Shown here in pieces: positions 53,157 through 62,603 of a DNA stretch of 63,260 bases. Position numbers and translations under genes: made by a program. Origin of the DNA: Pseudoalteromonas neustonica (GTDB lineage Bacteria > Pseudomonadota > Gammaproteobacteria > Enterobacterales > Alteromonadaceae); contig NZ_BDDS01000022.1 of the NCBI RefSeq assembly GCF_001653135.1, positions 1 through 63,260 of the forward strand, written 5' to 3'. The number at the start of each line of letters is the position of its first letter. Position 1 is the first letter of the stretch. Below the pieces are notes generated by a model. The model worked only from the letters and a program-made list of their open reading frames with translations, ran no database searches and was not told the DNA's origin.

Positions 53157-53663
53157 TTATTGCGCTGCAAGCTTGGCTTCTTTTTCAAGTTTTTTACGAA
53201 TACGTTGACGCTTTAACGGGGATAAGTAATCAATGAATAACTTACCAATTAAGTGATCAAGCTCGTGTTGGATGCAAATAGCTAAAAGTTCATCAGCATC
53301 TAAAGTGAACTCTTCACCTTTCTCATTAAGGGCTTTTACAGATACTGTTTCTGCGCGATCAACTTTTGCGTAAGAATACGGTACAGATAAACAACCTTCT
53401 TCACTGACTGTTTCACCCGCTTGGGTTATAATCGTTGGGTTGATCAACACCAAGGGTTCATTGCGTTCTTCTGATACATCAATGACGACAATGCGTTGAT
53501 GAATGTCAACTTGGGTTGCGGCTAATCCAATGCCGTTCTCGTCGTACATAGTCTCTAGCATGTCTTTTACAATTTGACGAATTTGGTCGTCAACATGCGT
53601 TACTTCTTTTGCAATTGTACGTAAACGTTCATCTGGAAATCTTAAAACTTCTAACCTAGCCAT
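53157..53663 (-). CDS. def: peptide deformylase
   Basis: Def removes the formyl group from nascent proteins. The ATG at 53661-53663 (MARLEVLRFPDERLRTIA) is chosen by homology; the frame opens five codons further upstream. The 168-residue product has the three motifs GIGLAATQV, EEGCLSVP (metal Cys) and QHELDHLIGKLFIDYLS (metal His pair with catalytic Glu). It starts the leftward def-fmt-rsmB-trkA operon and is divergent from the LysM gene. Confidence 0.97.
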   Translation of the reverse strand: MARLEVLRFPDERLRTIAKEVTHVDDQIRQIVKDMLETMYDENGIGLAATQVDIHQRIVVIDVSEERNEPLVLINPTIITQAGETVSEEGCLSVPYSYAKVDRAETVSVKALNEKGEEFTLDADELLAICIQHELDHLIGKLFIDYLSPLKRQRIRKKLEKEAKLAAQ

Positions 53664-53781
53664 AGTAACCTTTTTCACTTGTGCTTAATTTAGGGTATTG
53701 TATGCTCTTATTTTAGCCATTCGCGTTCACCTTTAACAGGTTTTGGTTGATAATAATGAAAAAACACCACAAGGAAGCTCA

Positions 53782-54903
53782 ATGAAATACCCATTATTCG
53801 CAGCAGTGTTGGCACTAAGTACTGCATTTCCATCGGTAGCCGATGTATTAAATATAAAAAAAGATGCGCCAAAACAGTATGTTGTAAAAAAAGGTGATAC
53901 GCTTTGGGATATTTCAGCTATCTATCTAAATAAGCCGTGGTTGTGGCCTGAGCTTTGGCAAATGAATCCGCAAATTGATAACCCACACCTTATTTATCCC
54001 GGCGATGCCCTTTCTTTGATTTATGATGAGCACGGAAATCCACGCTTAGTGATTAATTCAGGTTATAAAAAATTGTCCCCACATGGACGAATTACACCAA
54101 AAGGTCGTAATGCAATCCCAACTTTGCCACTTGAGCTATTACGCCCTTATTTGACTTATGAGCAAGCGCTAAGTAGAAAAGAGATAGCGGAAAAACCTTA
54201 TATTTTAGGTGCTAATGTAAACACTAAAATGAACACCGAAGGTCATATTGTGTATGTTAAAGGCGAGCTTAAATTGCATGAAGCTTATGCGATTTATCGT
54301 AAAGGCAAAGCGTATATTGATCCTGAGACGAATAAAGCACTGGCATATAAATCACAATTAGTGGGTATAGGGCGCGTATTCAGAGAAGGTGATTTATCAC
54401 AAGGAGTGCCTTCCTCTGTTAAAGTGACTGAGGCTAAACAGGAGATCAGAGCCACTGATTTCTTAATGCCAGCAATGCAAGGACAAGCCTTACCTGCCTA
54501 TTTTAAAATGCAGCGCCCAGATGAGCCGATTACAGGTAACATTATTGCAGCAACAAGTAGATTAAGAGAATTCAGCACAATGGATATTGTAGTGCTAAAC
54601 TTAGGTTTAGAGCAGAATATTAAAGCAGGCCATATTTTAGATATTGAACGTCAATCACCTACAGTGTTTGATGGACGTAATGGCCCTCGCTATGAAGAAG
54701 ATTCTAATAGCCTTGAAAAATTCATGAAAAAGAGCGATGAATTTTTTGGGGTTGAGCCAGATAAAAACTCTACAGTGTGGCATATGCCAAAAGAAAAAGT
54801 TGGCGAGCTAATGGTATTTAAAGTACATGAAAAAGTTAGCTACGCTTTAATCGTAAAAAACCAGCACCCAATCCGCATCGGTGATTTTGCAGTTATAAAT
54901 TAA
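53782..54903 (+). CDS. LysM-domain periplasmic protein
   Basis: The 373-residue protein has a signal peptide (MKYPLFAAVLALSTAFPSVA). A LysM peptidoglycan-binding domain follows (QYVVKKGDTLWDISAIYLNKPWLWPELWQMNPQIDNPHLIYPGDAL, about 33-80), with a long C-terminal part without a recognised domain. The ATG at 53782 is used because a signal peptide begins there. Such a gene stands between def and dprA in many gammaproteobacteria; its exact cell-wall role is unknown. Confidence 0.92.
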   Translation: MKYPLFAAVLALSTAFPSVADVLNIKKDAPKQYVVKKGDTLWDISAIYLNKPWLWPELWQMNPQIDNPHLIYPGDALSLIYDEHGNPRLVINSGYKKLSPHGRITPKGRNAIPTLPLELLRPYLTYEQALSRKEIAEKPYILGANVNTKMNTEGHIVYVKGELKLHEAYAIYRKGKAYIDPETNKALAYKSQLVGIGRVFREGDLSQGVPSSVKVTEAKQEIRATDFLMPAMQGQALPAYFKMQRPDEPITGNIIAATSRLREFSTMDIVVLNLGLEQNIKAGHILDIERQSPTVFDGRNGPRYEEDSNSLEKFMKKSDEFFGVEPDKNSTVWHMPKEKVGELMVFKVHEKVSYALIVKNQHPIRIGDFAVIN

Positions 54904-54932
54904 ATCAGGTTTGAGTGCTCTAAGGAGAGAGC

Positions 54933-56018
54933 ATGGAAAATTCTTCAGGCAAGCTTGCACACTGGCTTGCCTTTTATTTATGTAAAGGCTTGGGTGTTAA
55001 AACTTTACTGGCTCTAGCGCAAAACCAGCCATTAGAGTGTTTATTTGAACTTAACCACGAGCAGTTAGTAGAGTGCGGCCTTAGTTCACAAATCGCTAGC
55101 AACTTACTTGCTACTGATTGGCGGCAAGTCGATTACTATCAGACATTAATTGCTCAGTCAGATATAACTGCAATTAATTATTTTGATTCCCCCTTATATC
55201 CCCCGTTATTAAAAGAAGTGGCTAGTGCACCCTTGTTATTATTTTGCCGCGGTAATTTAGAACTACTGAATAGTCCACAAATAGCGATTGTTGGCAGTCG
55301 TCATGCTACACCATCAGGGCTAGAAATAGCGGCTGAGTTTGCGCATCAGCTTACTCTTGCAGGGTTAACTGTTACCTCAGGAATGGCACTTGGCATTGAT
55401 GGTGCAGCCCACAAAGGAGCGCTTGCGGGCAACGGTAAAACGATTGCAGTACTTGGCACAGGAGTTGATGTGTATTATCCCAAACGGCATAAGCTGCTTA
55501 CAGATAAAGTATGTGAACATGGCTTATTAGTGAGTGAGTTTTTACCTGGCACAGCCGCTAATGGTAATAATTTTCCGCGCCGAAATCGCATAATATCGGG
55601 TTTATCACTCGGTGTATTAATTGTCGAGGCGCAAATTAAAAGCGGCTCACTCATTACAGTACGCTATGCACTGGAACAAAATAAAGAAGTGTTTGCTGTG
55701 CCAGGTTCAATTAAAAACCCGCTATCAGAAGCAAGTCACTTTTTAATAAAGCAAGGGGCAAAATTAGTCGAAAATGTCAGTGATATTTTAGATGAAGTAA
55801 GCTTTTCCTGTCAAAACAGTCTATATAATATAGAGAAAGCGCCGACTAACGAACCCACATGCGAAGTACTTTGTAGTGTAGGTTTTGAAGTGACTGCAGT
55901 CGATGTAATTGTTCAGCGTAGCCAATGGCCGATAGATAAAGTACAAGCACGTTTACTTGATCTTGAGCTTGAAGACCGGGTCGAGCGGGTATTAGATGGC
56001 TATATCCGAGTTCGCTAG
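54933..56018 (+). CDS. dprA: DNA processing protein DprA (Smf)
   Basis: DprA loads RecA on incoming single-stranded DNA during natural transformation. The 361-residue protein has an N-terminal helical domain. The Rossmann-like core follows, IAIVGSRHATPSGLEIAAEFAHQLTLAGLTVTSGMALGID, with GVDVYYPKRH and NNFPRRNRIISGLSLGVLIVEA. A C-terminal winged-helix-like domain ends it. It is intact, so DNA uptake is possible, although competence genes are not in the window. Confidence 0.96.
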   Translation: MENSSGKLAHWLAFYLCKGLGVKTLLALAQNQPLECLFELNHEQLVECGLSSQIASNLLATDWRQVDYYQTLIAQSDITAINYFDSPLYPPLLKEVASAPLLLFCRGNLELLNSPQIAIVGSRHATPSGLEIAAEFAHQLTLAGLTVTSGMALGIDGAAHKGALAGNGKTIAVLGTGVDVYYPKRHKLLTDKVCEHGLLVSEFLPGTAANGNNFPRRNRIISGLSLGVLIVEAQIKSGSLITVRYALEQNKEVFAVPGSIKNPLSEASHFLIKQGAKLVENVSDILDEVSFSCQNSLYNIEKAPTNEPTCEVLCSVGFEVTAVDVIVQRSQWPIDKVQARLLDLELEDRVERVLDGYIRVR

Positions 56019-56047
56019 ATTATAGATACTTATATAAGGGAAGTAAC

Positions 56048-56521
56048 ATGTTCGATATCCTCATGTACCTCTTTGAAAATTATATTCATAGTGAAGCTGA
56101 AATTTATGCTGAGCATAATGAACTCACAGATGAGTTATTACGTGCGGGCTTCAATAAGCCCGAAATATACAAAGCATTGAATTGGCTAGAGCAATTAGCT
56201 GAACTACAGCACAGTGATGAAATTCCTTATCTCAATGCTTATCCACAACATGCGGTACGTATTTTTACAGAGAGTGAATGTGAGATGCTTTGTGTTGAGT
56301 GCCGTGGTTTTTTAATGTTTATAGAGCAGATTGGGGTTATAAATAGTGCGGTTCGTGAAATGGTCGTGGATCGCTTACGTGCTTTAGATAAACCTTTTAT
56401 AACGATTGATGATTTAAAATGGGTAATACTAATGGTGCTATTTAATGTGCCTGGTTCCGAGTTTGCTTATTCTCAAATGGAAAAAATTATTTTTAATGAG
56501 CCCGCTGAGATTTTACATTAA
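56048..56521 (+). CDS. smg: Smg family protein (DUF494)
   Basis: The 157-residue protein is a match to Smg (MFDILMYLFENYIHSEAEIYAEHNELTDELLRAGF). It matches E. coli Smg (157) in length. The family is acidic and cytosolic with no settled function. It lies between dprA and the zinc-finger gene, as in E. coli. Confidence 0.95.
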   Translation: MFDILMYLFENYIHSEAEIYAEHNELTDELLRAGFNKPEIYKALNWLEQLAELQHSDEIPYLNAYPQHAVRIFTESECEMLCVECRGFLMFIEQIGVINSAVREMVVDRLRALDKPFITIDDLKWVILMVLFNVPGSEFAYSQMEKIIFNEPAEILH

Positions 56522-56631
56522 ACATCGACTTTTTCAATACGTGTGCTTTTAGAGGATTTAGGTGGGTATGCTTGTATCTTAAATTAGTTTGGGTATATTA
56601 GGCGAAAATTAACCAACCGCTTTGGAAACAC

Positions 56632-57204
56632 ATGAGCAAAATTGATCATTCACTTTTCTCTGCAAACCAACACGCCTTAGAAAAAGAGTACGAAGTGTGC
56701 CCTCAATGTGGTTCTGAGTTAGTTATTCGTAATAGCAAGTCAGGTCCTTTTCTTGGCTGTGCAAGTTACCCTAAATGTGACTTTATTCGCTCTTTAGTAC
56801 AGCATGATACTCAGCAAATCAAGGTTCTAGAAGATAGCCCTTGCCCTGAATGTGCAAACCCGCTGGTGGTTAAAAATGGTCGCTATGGCATGTTTATTGG
56901 TTGTACAGGCTACCCTGAATGTCATTATATTGCCCATGACGAGCCTAAAGAAAATGAAGACGTATTACCTGCATGTCCTAAATGTACTAAAGGGCAGCTA
57001 GTTGCACGTAGTAATAAATTTGGAAAAATCTTTTACTCATGTAACAGCTACCCAAGTTGTAAGTACACTTTAAATCACAAACCTATTGAACACACTTGCC
57101 CACAATGCCAGTGGCCAGTGATGACACAAAAGAAGATGGCGAACAGTGATGTGCTACAATGCCCCCAGAAAAATTGCTCGCATAAATTGACGGTGAGCGA
57201 CTAA
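56632..57204 (+). CDS. yrdD: topoisomerase-type C4 zinc finger protein YrdD
   Basis: The 190-residue protein is a string of four C4 zinc fingers of the type seen in the topoisomerase I tail. They read CPQCGSEL...CASYPKC, CPECANPL...CTGYPEC, CPKCTKGQ...CNSYPSC and CPQCQWPV...CPQKNC. It has no topoisomerase catalytic domain. It probably binds single-stranded DNA or RNA. It sits 36 bp before tsaC, an order kept in E. coli. Confidence 0.93.
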   Translation: MSKIDHSLFSANQHALEKEYEVCPQCGSELVIRNSKSGPFLGCASYPKCDFIRSLVQHDTQQIKVLEDSPCPECANPLVVKNGRYGMFIGCTGYPECHYIAHDEPKENEDVLPACPKCTKGQLVARSNKFGKIFYSCNSYPSCKYTLNHKPIEHTCPQCQWPVMTQKKMANSDVLQCPQKNCSHKLTVSD

Positions 57205-57240
57205 TTAGCAGCTTTAACTTTTTGTATGTGGAGAATTCCT

Positions 57241-57807
57241 GTGGCCGATTCAACCTCTGTGCCTAAAACCGCCCTTACTGCTTTGCAGCAAGGGGGTGTT
57301 ATTGTTTATCCAACTGAAGCAGTATATGGGTTAGGTTGCGACCCAGACGACCAACACGCCGTTGAAAAATTATTAGCGATCAAGCAACGCCCAGTCGAAA
57401 AGGGCTTAATTTTAATTGCTGATAATTATGGTCAGTTACTAAAATATGTTGATGACGCAAAAATTCCCATGGATAAACGCGCTGATATTTTTTCTAGTTG
57501 GCCTGGGGCGATTACGTGGGTAATGCCTGCAGCTAAAAATACACCAAAATGGTTAACAGGGCAGTTTGATACCATTGCGGTACGTGTAACAAACCACCCA
57601 ACGGTTAAGCGTTTATGCCAAGAACTTGGTAAGCCTTTAGTGTCGACAAGTGCTAATTTGTCAGGGCAAGATACAGTAACCAGTATTGAAATGGCGAAGA
57701 GTGAATTTGATCAACAGGTTGCGTTTTATGTTGATGAGCCATTAGGTGGCCGAACTCAGCCAAGCACTATTAAAGATGTAATGACCGGTAAAATATTTAG
57801 AGGATGA
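57241..57807 (+). CDS. tsaC: threonylcarbamoyl-AMP synthase TsaC
   Basis: TsaC makes threonylcarbamoyl-AMP for the t6A37 modification of ANN-decoding tRNAs. The GTG at 57241 is preferred because GGAG lies 7 bases upstream; the frame also has an upstream ATG at 57226 with no good site. The 188-residue product has GGVIVYPTEAVYGLGCDPDD and KQRPVEKGLILIADN, then PLVSTSANLSGQ. It overlaps hemF by 4 bases (ATGA). Confidence 0.95.
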   Translation: MADSTSVPKTALTALQQGGVIVYPTEAVYGLGCDPDDQHAVEKLLAIKQRPVEKGLILIADNYGQLLKYVDDAKIPMDKRADIFSSWPGAITWVMPAAKNTPKWLTGQFDTIAVRVTNHPTVKRLCQELGKPLVSTSANLSGQDTVTSIEMAKSEFDQQVAFYVDEPLGGRTQPSTIKDVMTGKIFRG

Positions 57808-58760
57808 ACATGCACAGTAATCTGCTTGAACAAGTAAAAACGTATTTAATAGCTTTGCAAGACACTATTTGCGAAGGCTTAGAGCGCGCTGATACTAACG
57901 CTAAGTTTGTTGAAGATAGCTGGCAACGTGCAGAGGGGGGCGGAGGGCGAACGCGCGTCATTCGTGATGGAAATATCATAGAACAAGGCGGCGTTAACTA
58001 CTCTCATGTGTTTGGTGCATCGATGCCTGCATCTGCTACCGCACATAGGCCAGAACTCGCTGGACGTAGTTTTCATGCTTGTGGGGTGTCGTTAGTTATT
58101 CACCCTAAAAACCCGCATATACCAACTAGCCATGCAAACGTGCGATTTTTTATTGCAGAAAAAGAAGGCGAAGAACCTATTTGGTGGTTTGGTGGCGGGT
58201 TCGATTTAACACCTTTTTATCCTGTATTTGATGATGTTAAGCATTGGCACCAAGTGGCGCATGATCTGTGCGCTCCTTTTGGCGATGACGTGTATCCTCG
58301 CTATAAAAAGTGGTGCGATGAATATTTTTATATCAAGCACCGTAATGAAACTCGTGGTGTGGGTGGCTTGTTTTTTGATGACTTGAATGAGCATGGCTTT
58401 GAGCAAAGCTTTGCTTTTATGCAAGCTGTTGGTAATGGCTTTCTCGATGCTTATGTGCCGATTATAGAACGTCGTAAAAGCGACGAGTACACACAGCAAC
58501 AACGTGACTTCCAGCTTTATCGCCGAGGTCGTTATGTTGAGTTTAATTTAGTGTGGGATCGCGGTACGTTGTTTGGTTTGCAAACAGGTGGCCGTACAGA
58601 ATCTATTTTAATGTCTATGCCGCCACTTGCGCGCTGGGAATATAATTATACGCCAGGGGCAGAAAGTCCTGAAGCGCAGCTTTACCAATTCTACTTGAGG
58701 CCACAAGCATGGCTAAGTAGTGAACCGGAGCAATTAGTTGCCCGAGACTGGCAATTATAA
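57804..58760 (+). CDS. hemF: oxygen-dependent coproporphyrinogen III oxidase
   Basis: HemF converts coproporphyrinogen III to protoporphyrinogen IX using oxygen, in haem synthesis. The 318-residue protein shows GGGGRTRVIRDGNIIEQGGVNYSHVFG, FFIAEKEGEEPIWWFGGGFDLTPFYP and RYVEFNLVWDRGTLFGLQTGGRTESILMSMPP. It starts inside the tsaC stop codon, so translation is likely coupled. The gene is inserted between tsaC and aroE compared with E. coli. Confidence 0.97.
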   Translation: MNMHSNLLEQVKTYLIALQDTICEGLERADTNAKFVEDSWQRAEGGGGRTRVIRDGNIIEQGGVNYSHVFGASMPASATAHRPELAGRSFHACGVSLVIHPKNPHIPTSHANVRFFIAEKEGEEPIWWFGGGFDLTPFYPVFDDVKHWHQVAHDLCAPFGDDVYPRYKKWCDEYFYIKHRNETRGVGGLFFDDLNEHGFEQSFAFMQAVGNGFLDAYVPIIERRKSDEYTQQQRDFQLYRRGRYVEFNLVWDRGTLFGLQTGGRTESILMSMPPLARWEYNYTPGAESPEAQLYQFYLRPQAWLSSEPEQLVARDWQL

Positions 58761-58795
58761 TACCGAGTTGGCGCTAATTGATTTAGCGCCGCACC

Positions 58796-60403
58796 TTAAT
58801 TTAATTTAAAACGTCTGACCTGCTCATCCAACGAGCGAGCTAGCGATAATAGTTCTTCACTTATTTTTTGATTGTCGTTGGCATCGACTAATGAGCGCTC
58901 CGCATTATCACTGATTGCCACAACACTTTGATTAATTTCTTCAGCAGCTAAGCTTTGCTGTTCTGTTGCATCAGCAATTTGTACATTTAGCTGATTAATT
59001 TCGCTCATCTGAGAGGAAATATCTTTTAAAGCCTGTGCAACTTTTTTGACTTGTAGCGCTCTATCATCAGCTTCTTCACACGAGTTACTCATCATAGTGA
59101 CGGTTTGCGAGGCTTCTGATTGTAGCTTATCTATTGTGCGTTTAATCTCGTCTGTTGAATCATGAGTACGTGTTGCTAAAGTGCGAACTTCATCGGCGAC
59201 AACAGCAAAGCCTCGACCAGCTTCTCCCGCTCTTGCTGCTTCTATTGCAGCATTTAACGCGAGTAAATTAGTTTGTTCAGCAATGCTACTGATCACTTCA
59301 AGTACTTTTCCCACTTCTAAGGTTTGAGCTTGTAGCTGACTTACTTGCTGGGCTGCGCTACGAACATCGTCAGCGAGTTGATTTATGCTTACCTGCGTAT
59401 GCTCAGCAACGCGTAAGCTCTGTTGTGCAAGCACATTACTACTCTCCGATTTTTCTGAAGCAAAGTGAGTGGTATTTTTAACTTCGTTAGATGAGCTTTC
59501 CAGTTCATTAATTGCAGCCGCAACAGAGTCTGTTCCTTGTTTTTGGCTTAATATTGATTGTTCAGTCGCATCGACAGAGGCATAAATGGCTTCGGCAGAA
59601 TGAATCAACACTTTTGATGAATGTGACACTTGCGCAATATTTTCTTTAAAGGCACTTATCATCTGATTAAAGCTATTTGCTAAGGAGCTTAACTCATCGT
59701 TATTGTTATCCTCAATTTTGAGGCTTAAATCATTATTGCTAGTGGCTAGGTGCATCATGCGATCAATGTTATTGAGGCGTTTAATGAATATTCTTCTAAA
59801 GAGTAAACCCAATAATAAAAAAGCAGTTACAAAAAGCGTAGATAGCAGGGCTGTATTGATAAGTGTATTTCGCGTTACTTTTGTTTCAATATCTGCGAGT
59901 GAATAACTAATTTTTACAACCCCTAATACATCACCTTCTTGCGCCTGATGGCAACCAAGGCAATTCGTTCCTTTATGATCACTGCTTGCAAGCATCGGCT
60001 TTAAATAGGTCATATAACGCGTACTTTGCTGCTGTTCAATGAAAAGGTCTTCTTTTCCATTAAGTGCTGCAATCTCTGCGTCGTTACTTGGCGCTTGGTT
60101 TGCAGCGCCTGGGCCATAAAGTTTGTTTACAATGGGGCTACGGATTATATGGGCATCTTCAATATTTGGGTGATTACGTAATTTGCTGCTTAGTATTTCT
60201 CGATTCGCCATTGTGCCAGTGAGCATCATGGTATTGATGGAATCAAAGTAATTATCAGCAAGTAGCTTAATGTTGCTGGCAATTGTTTCCTGGGCAAGGG
60301 TATGTTGCTGATTTGAACTACTGAAAATACTTGCAAAAAGTACTAGCACGCCGGTGATTGCCAGTAATGCATAAATTTTATGTTGGATGGATTTCACGCG
60401 CAT
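58796..60403 (-). CDS. methyl-accepting chemotaxis protein with a periplasmic haem-c motif
   Basis: The 535-residue receptor has a transmembrane helix at about 11-30, a periplasmic sensor domain to about 180, and a second helix at about 181-202. A HAMP domain follows (about 205-258), then a long cytoplasmic signalling coiled coil with the tip EVISSIAEQTNLLALNAAIEAARAGEAGRGFAVVADEVRTLA. The sensor domain contains CLGCH (residues 148-152), the covalent haem c attachment motif, ahead of GDVLGVVKISYSL. Haem-c sensors of this kind are known in Geobacter. It probably senses redox state or gases. It lacks a C-terminal CheR-docking pentapeptide. Confidence 0.92.
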   Translation of the reverse strand: MRVKSIQHKIYALLAITGVLVLFASIFSSSNQQHTLAQETIASNIKLLADNYFDSINTMMLTGTMANREILSSKLRNHPNIEDAHIIRSPIVNKLYGPGAANQAPSNDAEIAALNGKEDLFIEQQQSTRYMTYLKPMLASSDHKGTNCLGCHQAQEGDVLGVVKISYSLADIETKVTRNTLINTALLSTLFVTAFLLLGLLFRRIFIKRLNNIDRMMHLATSNNDLSLKIEDNNNDELSSLANSFNQMISAFKENIAQVSHSSKVLIHSAEAIYASVDATEQSILSQKQGTDSVAAAINELESSSNEVKNTTHFASEKSESSNVLAQQSLRVAEHTQVSINQLADDVRSAAQQVSQLQAQTLEVGKVLEVISSIAEQTNLLALNAAIEAARAGEAGRGFAVVADEVRTLATRTHDSTDEIKRTIDKLQSEASQTVTMMSNSCEEADDRALQVKKVAQALKDISSQMSEINQLNVQIADATEQQSLAAEEINQSVVAISDNAERSLVDANDNQKISEELLSLARSLDEQVRRFKLN

Positions 60404-60491
60404 AATACTCTTCTAAACAAGATAGCGTTATTATCTGTATTTAGAAGAGTACGACATTGATATAGCGCAAACTTAAAAGATTAAAATCGCT

Positions 60492-60941
60492 TTAGTGCTG
60501 GTTGATCATGTGACTGGCAAGCTGCGCCAATGATTTTCGTAACCCTTCTCGTAATAAAGGATTATCAATTTCAGCATCTAACGCTTTATCCATACAATAC
60601 ATCCATTGATCGCGTAAATCTTGATCGATAGGAAAAGGCATATGGCGTTTACGCAGCATAGGGTGACCATGTTTTTCTACAAACAAATCAGGGCCGCCTA
60701 ACCAACCGGATAAAAACTCAAAAAATACTTGGCGAATACGATCTAATGGTTGAGGATGCATATCATATAACGGTTTAGCGTAATCATCGGTGGCCATAAT
60801 GTCGTAGAATCTATTTGCAAGTGCAAATGCGCCAGCTTCTCCCCCCATCATTTGGTAAGGCGTTTTTTCGGGAGTAGGTGCTTGCTGTGGCTCAGGTTGT
60901 TTCGATTTAGAAAAGAGTCGTTTAATCATAGTTTTTATCAT
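60492..60941 (-). CDS. group II truncated haemoglobin
   Basis: The 149-residue protein has a Pro/Gln-rich N-terminal extension of about 28 residues, then a truncated globin (YQMMGGEAGAFALANRFYDIM). Group II marks are FLSGWLGGPDLFVEKHGHPMLRKRHMPFPI, with the proximal His in the RHMPF segment and the Trp in DQWMYCMDKAL. These globins bind O2 and NO. It is divergent from aroE. The next gene downstream on the same strand, 88 bp away, is the haem-c chemotaxis receptor, which could be linked to it in function. Confidence 0.93.
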   Translation of the reverse strand: MIKTMIKRLFSKSKQPEPQQAPTPEKTPYQMMGGEAGAFALANRFYDIMATDDYAKPLYDMHPQPLDRIRQVFFEFLSGWLGGPDLFVEKHGHPMLRKRHMPFPIDQDLRDQWMYCMDKALDAEIDNPLLREGLRKSLAQLASHMINQH

Positions 60942-60997
60942 CGTTAATTAGCAGTAAGTTACTCTGTAATATTACTAAACAAAGAGGTTGCTCGAAT

Positions 60998-61822
60998 ATG
61001 GACAAATATGCAGTTTTTGGAAATCCCATTAAACACTCAAAATCCCCTGCGATACATAAGCAATTTGCAACCTCATTGGGCGAGAAAATCGATTATCGGG
61101 CAATACTAGCACCAATAGATGGCTTTAAAATAGCGGTTGCTGATTTTTTTGCTGCTGGTGGTAATGGTGCCAACGTAACTATGCCATTTAAAGAGCAAGC
61201 ATATGAATTAGTTGATGAGCGAACTGAGCTTGCCACCATTGTCGGTGCTGTGAATACAATAAAGCTGCTAGATGATGGCCGCTTATTAGGTGATAACACC
61301 GATGGTGTTGGCTTTGTTAATGACTTGCTCGCAAATAAAGTTTCTATTAAAGGTAAACGTATTTTACTGATTGGTGCTGGTGGTGCGGCGCGAGGGGTTG
61401 TATTGCCATTACTGGCACAGCAGCCGAGTGAAATCATCATCGTCAATCGCACCGCGGCAAAAGCCAAAGCATTAGCACAGCTGTTTGCTCAATATGGCGC
61501 AGTGACAGGCTATGGATTTGATGATTTACCTGAAGGTGATTACTCACTAATTGTAAACTCTACATCTAGTAGTATGTTGGGTGAGTTGCCAGCACTCGAC
61601 AAAAAGCACCTTAATAATTGTAAATGTGTATATGATATGTTTTATTCACTACAAAACACTCTGTTTATGCAATGGGCACAGGATTACAAAGCCGATATTA
61701 GCGTACTAGATGGTAGCGGTATGCTCGTTGGGCAAGCAGCACAAGCTTACTTTGTTTGGCGTGATAAAATGCCAGCAATACTCCCTATTGTGCGATCATT
61801 AAAAGCTGGAGAATTGATATGA
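60998..61822 (+). CDS. aroE: shikimate dehydrogenase
   Basis: AroE reduces 3-dehydroshikimate with NADPH in aromatic amino acid synthesis. The 274-residue protein begins YAVFGNPIKHSKSPAIHKQFA, with the substrate-binding Ser pair. It has the NADP loop ILLIGAGGAARGVVLPLL and NRTAAKAKALA, then the late LDGSGMLVGQAAQAYFVWR. It overlaps the DUF1488 gene by 4 bases. Confidence 0.97.
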   Translation: MDKYAVFGNPIKHSKSPAIHKQFATSLGEKIDYRAILAPIDGFKIAVADFFAAGGNGANVTMPFKEQAYELVDERTELATIVGAVNTIKLLDDGRLLGDNTDGVGFVNDLLANKVSIKGKRILLIGAGGAARGVVLPLLAQQPSEIIIVNRTAAKAKALAQLFAQYGAVTGYGFDDLPEGDYSLIVNSTSSSMLGELPALDKKHLNNCKCVYDMFYSLQNTLFMQWAQDYKADISVLDGSGMLVGQAAQAYFVWRDKMPAILPIVRSLKAGELI

Positions 61823-62073
61823 ATCAAGCAATTCAATTTATAGATCGATTTAAATTTAATGTGCAAAGCCAGCAGTTAACGTTTTTTGCCCAAGTAAGTG
61901 GCCTAATGGTTAAATGTGTTATTGATACGCAAAGTCTAGCATTGGCAGATCAGCAAGCGGCTAAGGCGCACTTTGAAGCTGTACGTTTTGACTATGAAGA
62001 TATTGCCGAGCAACTAATCGAAGATGAAGAGTATAACTCGGCGGGAGAGATTGTTGTTGCAGTGCTGAATTAA
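61819..62073 (+). CDS. yrdB: DUF1488 family protein
   Basis: The 84-residue protein matches the DUF1488 family, of which E. coli YrdB is a member; no function is known. It has an acidic C-terminus with EQLIEDEEYNSAGEIVV. It starts at ATGA inside the aroE stop codon and converges on yrdA with a 4-base overlap of the two stop ends. The aroE-yrdB-yrdA order is conserved in E. coli. Confidence 0.88.
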   Translation: MNQAIQFIDRFKFNVQSQQLTFFAQVSGLMVKCVIDTQSLALADQQAAKAHFEAVRFDYEDIAEQLIEDEEYNSAGEIVVAVLN

Positions 62074-62603
62074 CCTTCAGCTAGGTACTCATCTTTGAGC
62101 TCAACATAATTGATGGCTGACACTTTTAAAAAGCTCAGCTCTTGCTCTGTTAAAGGGCGGGCTTGTTTTACTGGACTGCCAACATAAAGGAAACCAGACT
62201 CTAAACGTTTGTTTGGTGGGACTAATGAACCGCCTCCAATAATCACATCGTCTTCAACTATCGCGTTATCCATTACAATAGCGCCCATACCGACTAAAAT
62301 ACGATTACCTAACCGACACCCGTGCAGCATTACTTTATGGCCAACAGTAACATCGTCACCAATGATAAGCGGATAACCATCAGGGTTACTTTTACTTGGA
62401 CGAGTAAGGTGTAGCACACTGCCATCTTGTACATTAGTACGTTCACCAATACATATATAGTTAACGTCTCCACGTGCTGCGACTAATGGCCATACACTAC
62501 TATCTTTACCTAGCGTTATATTACCAACTAAAACTGCGGACTCATCAATATAAACAGATTGATTAAAAGTAGGGGTTATTCCCTTATAAGAACGGATAGT
62601 CAT
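62070..62603 (-). CDS. yrdA: gamma-carbonic anhydrase-like protein YrdA
   Basis: The 177-residue protein is a left-handed beta helix of hexapeptide repeats (SVYIDESAVLVGNITLG and the following turns). The three metal-binding His are visible in GSVLHLTR, VTVGHKVMLHGC (two His). The family resembles Cam carbonic anhydrase, but many members have no shown activity. It ends the conserved gene block before the right rRNA operon. Confidence 0.94.
   Translation of the reverse strand: MTIRSYKGITPTFNQSVYIDESAVLVGNITLGKDSSVWPLVAARGDVNYICIGERTNVQDGSVLHLTRPSKSNPDGYPLIIGDDVTVGHKVMLHGCRLGNRILVGMGAIVMDNAIVEDDVIIGGGSLVPPNKRLESGFLYVGSPVKQARPLTEQELSFLKVSAINYVELKDEYLAEG

Noticed and set aside
56571..56625. GTTTGGGTATATT near 56590 as a third copy of the 180-bp element
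   Set aside because: Only about a dozen bases match one end, within chance for AT-rich DNA.
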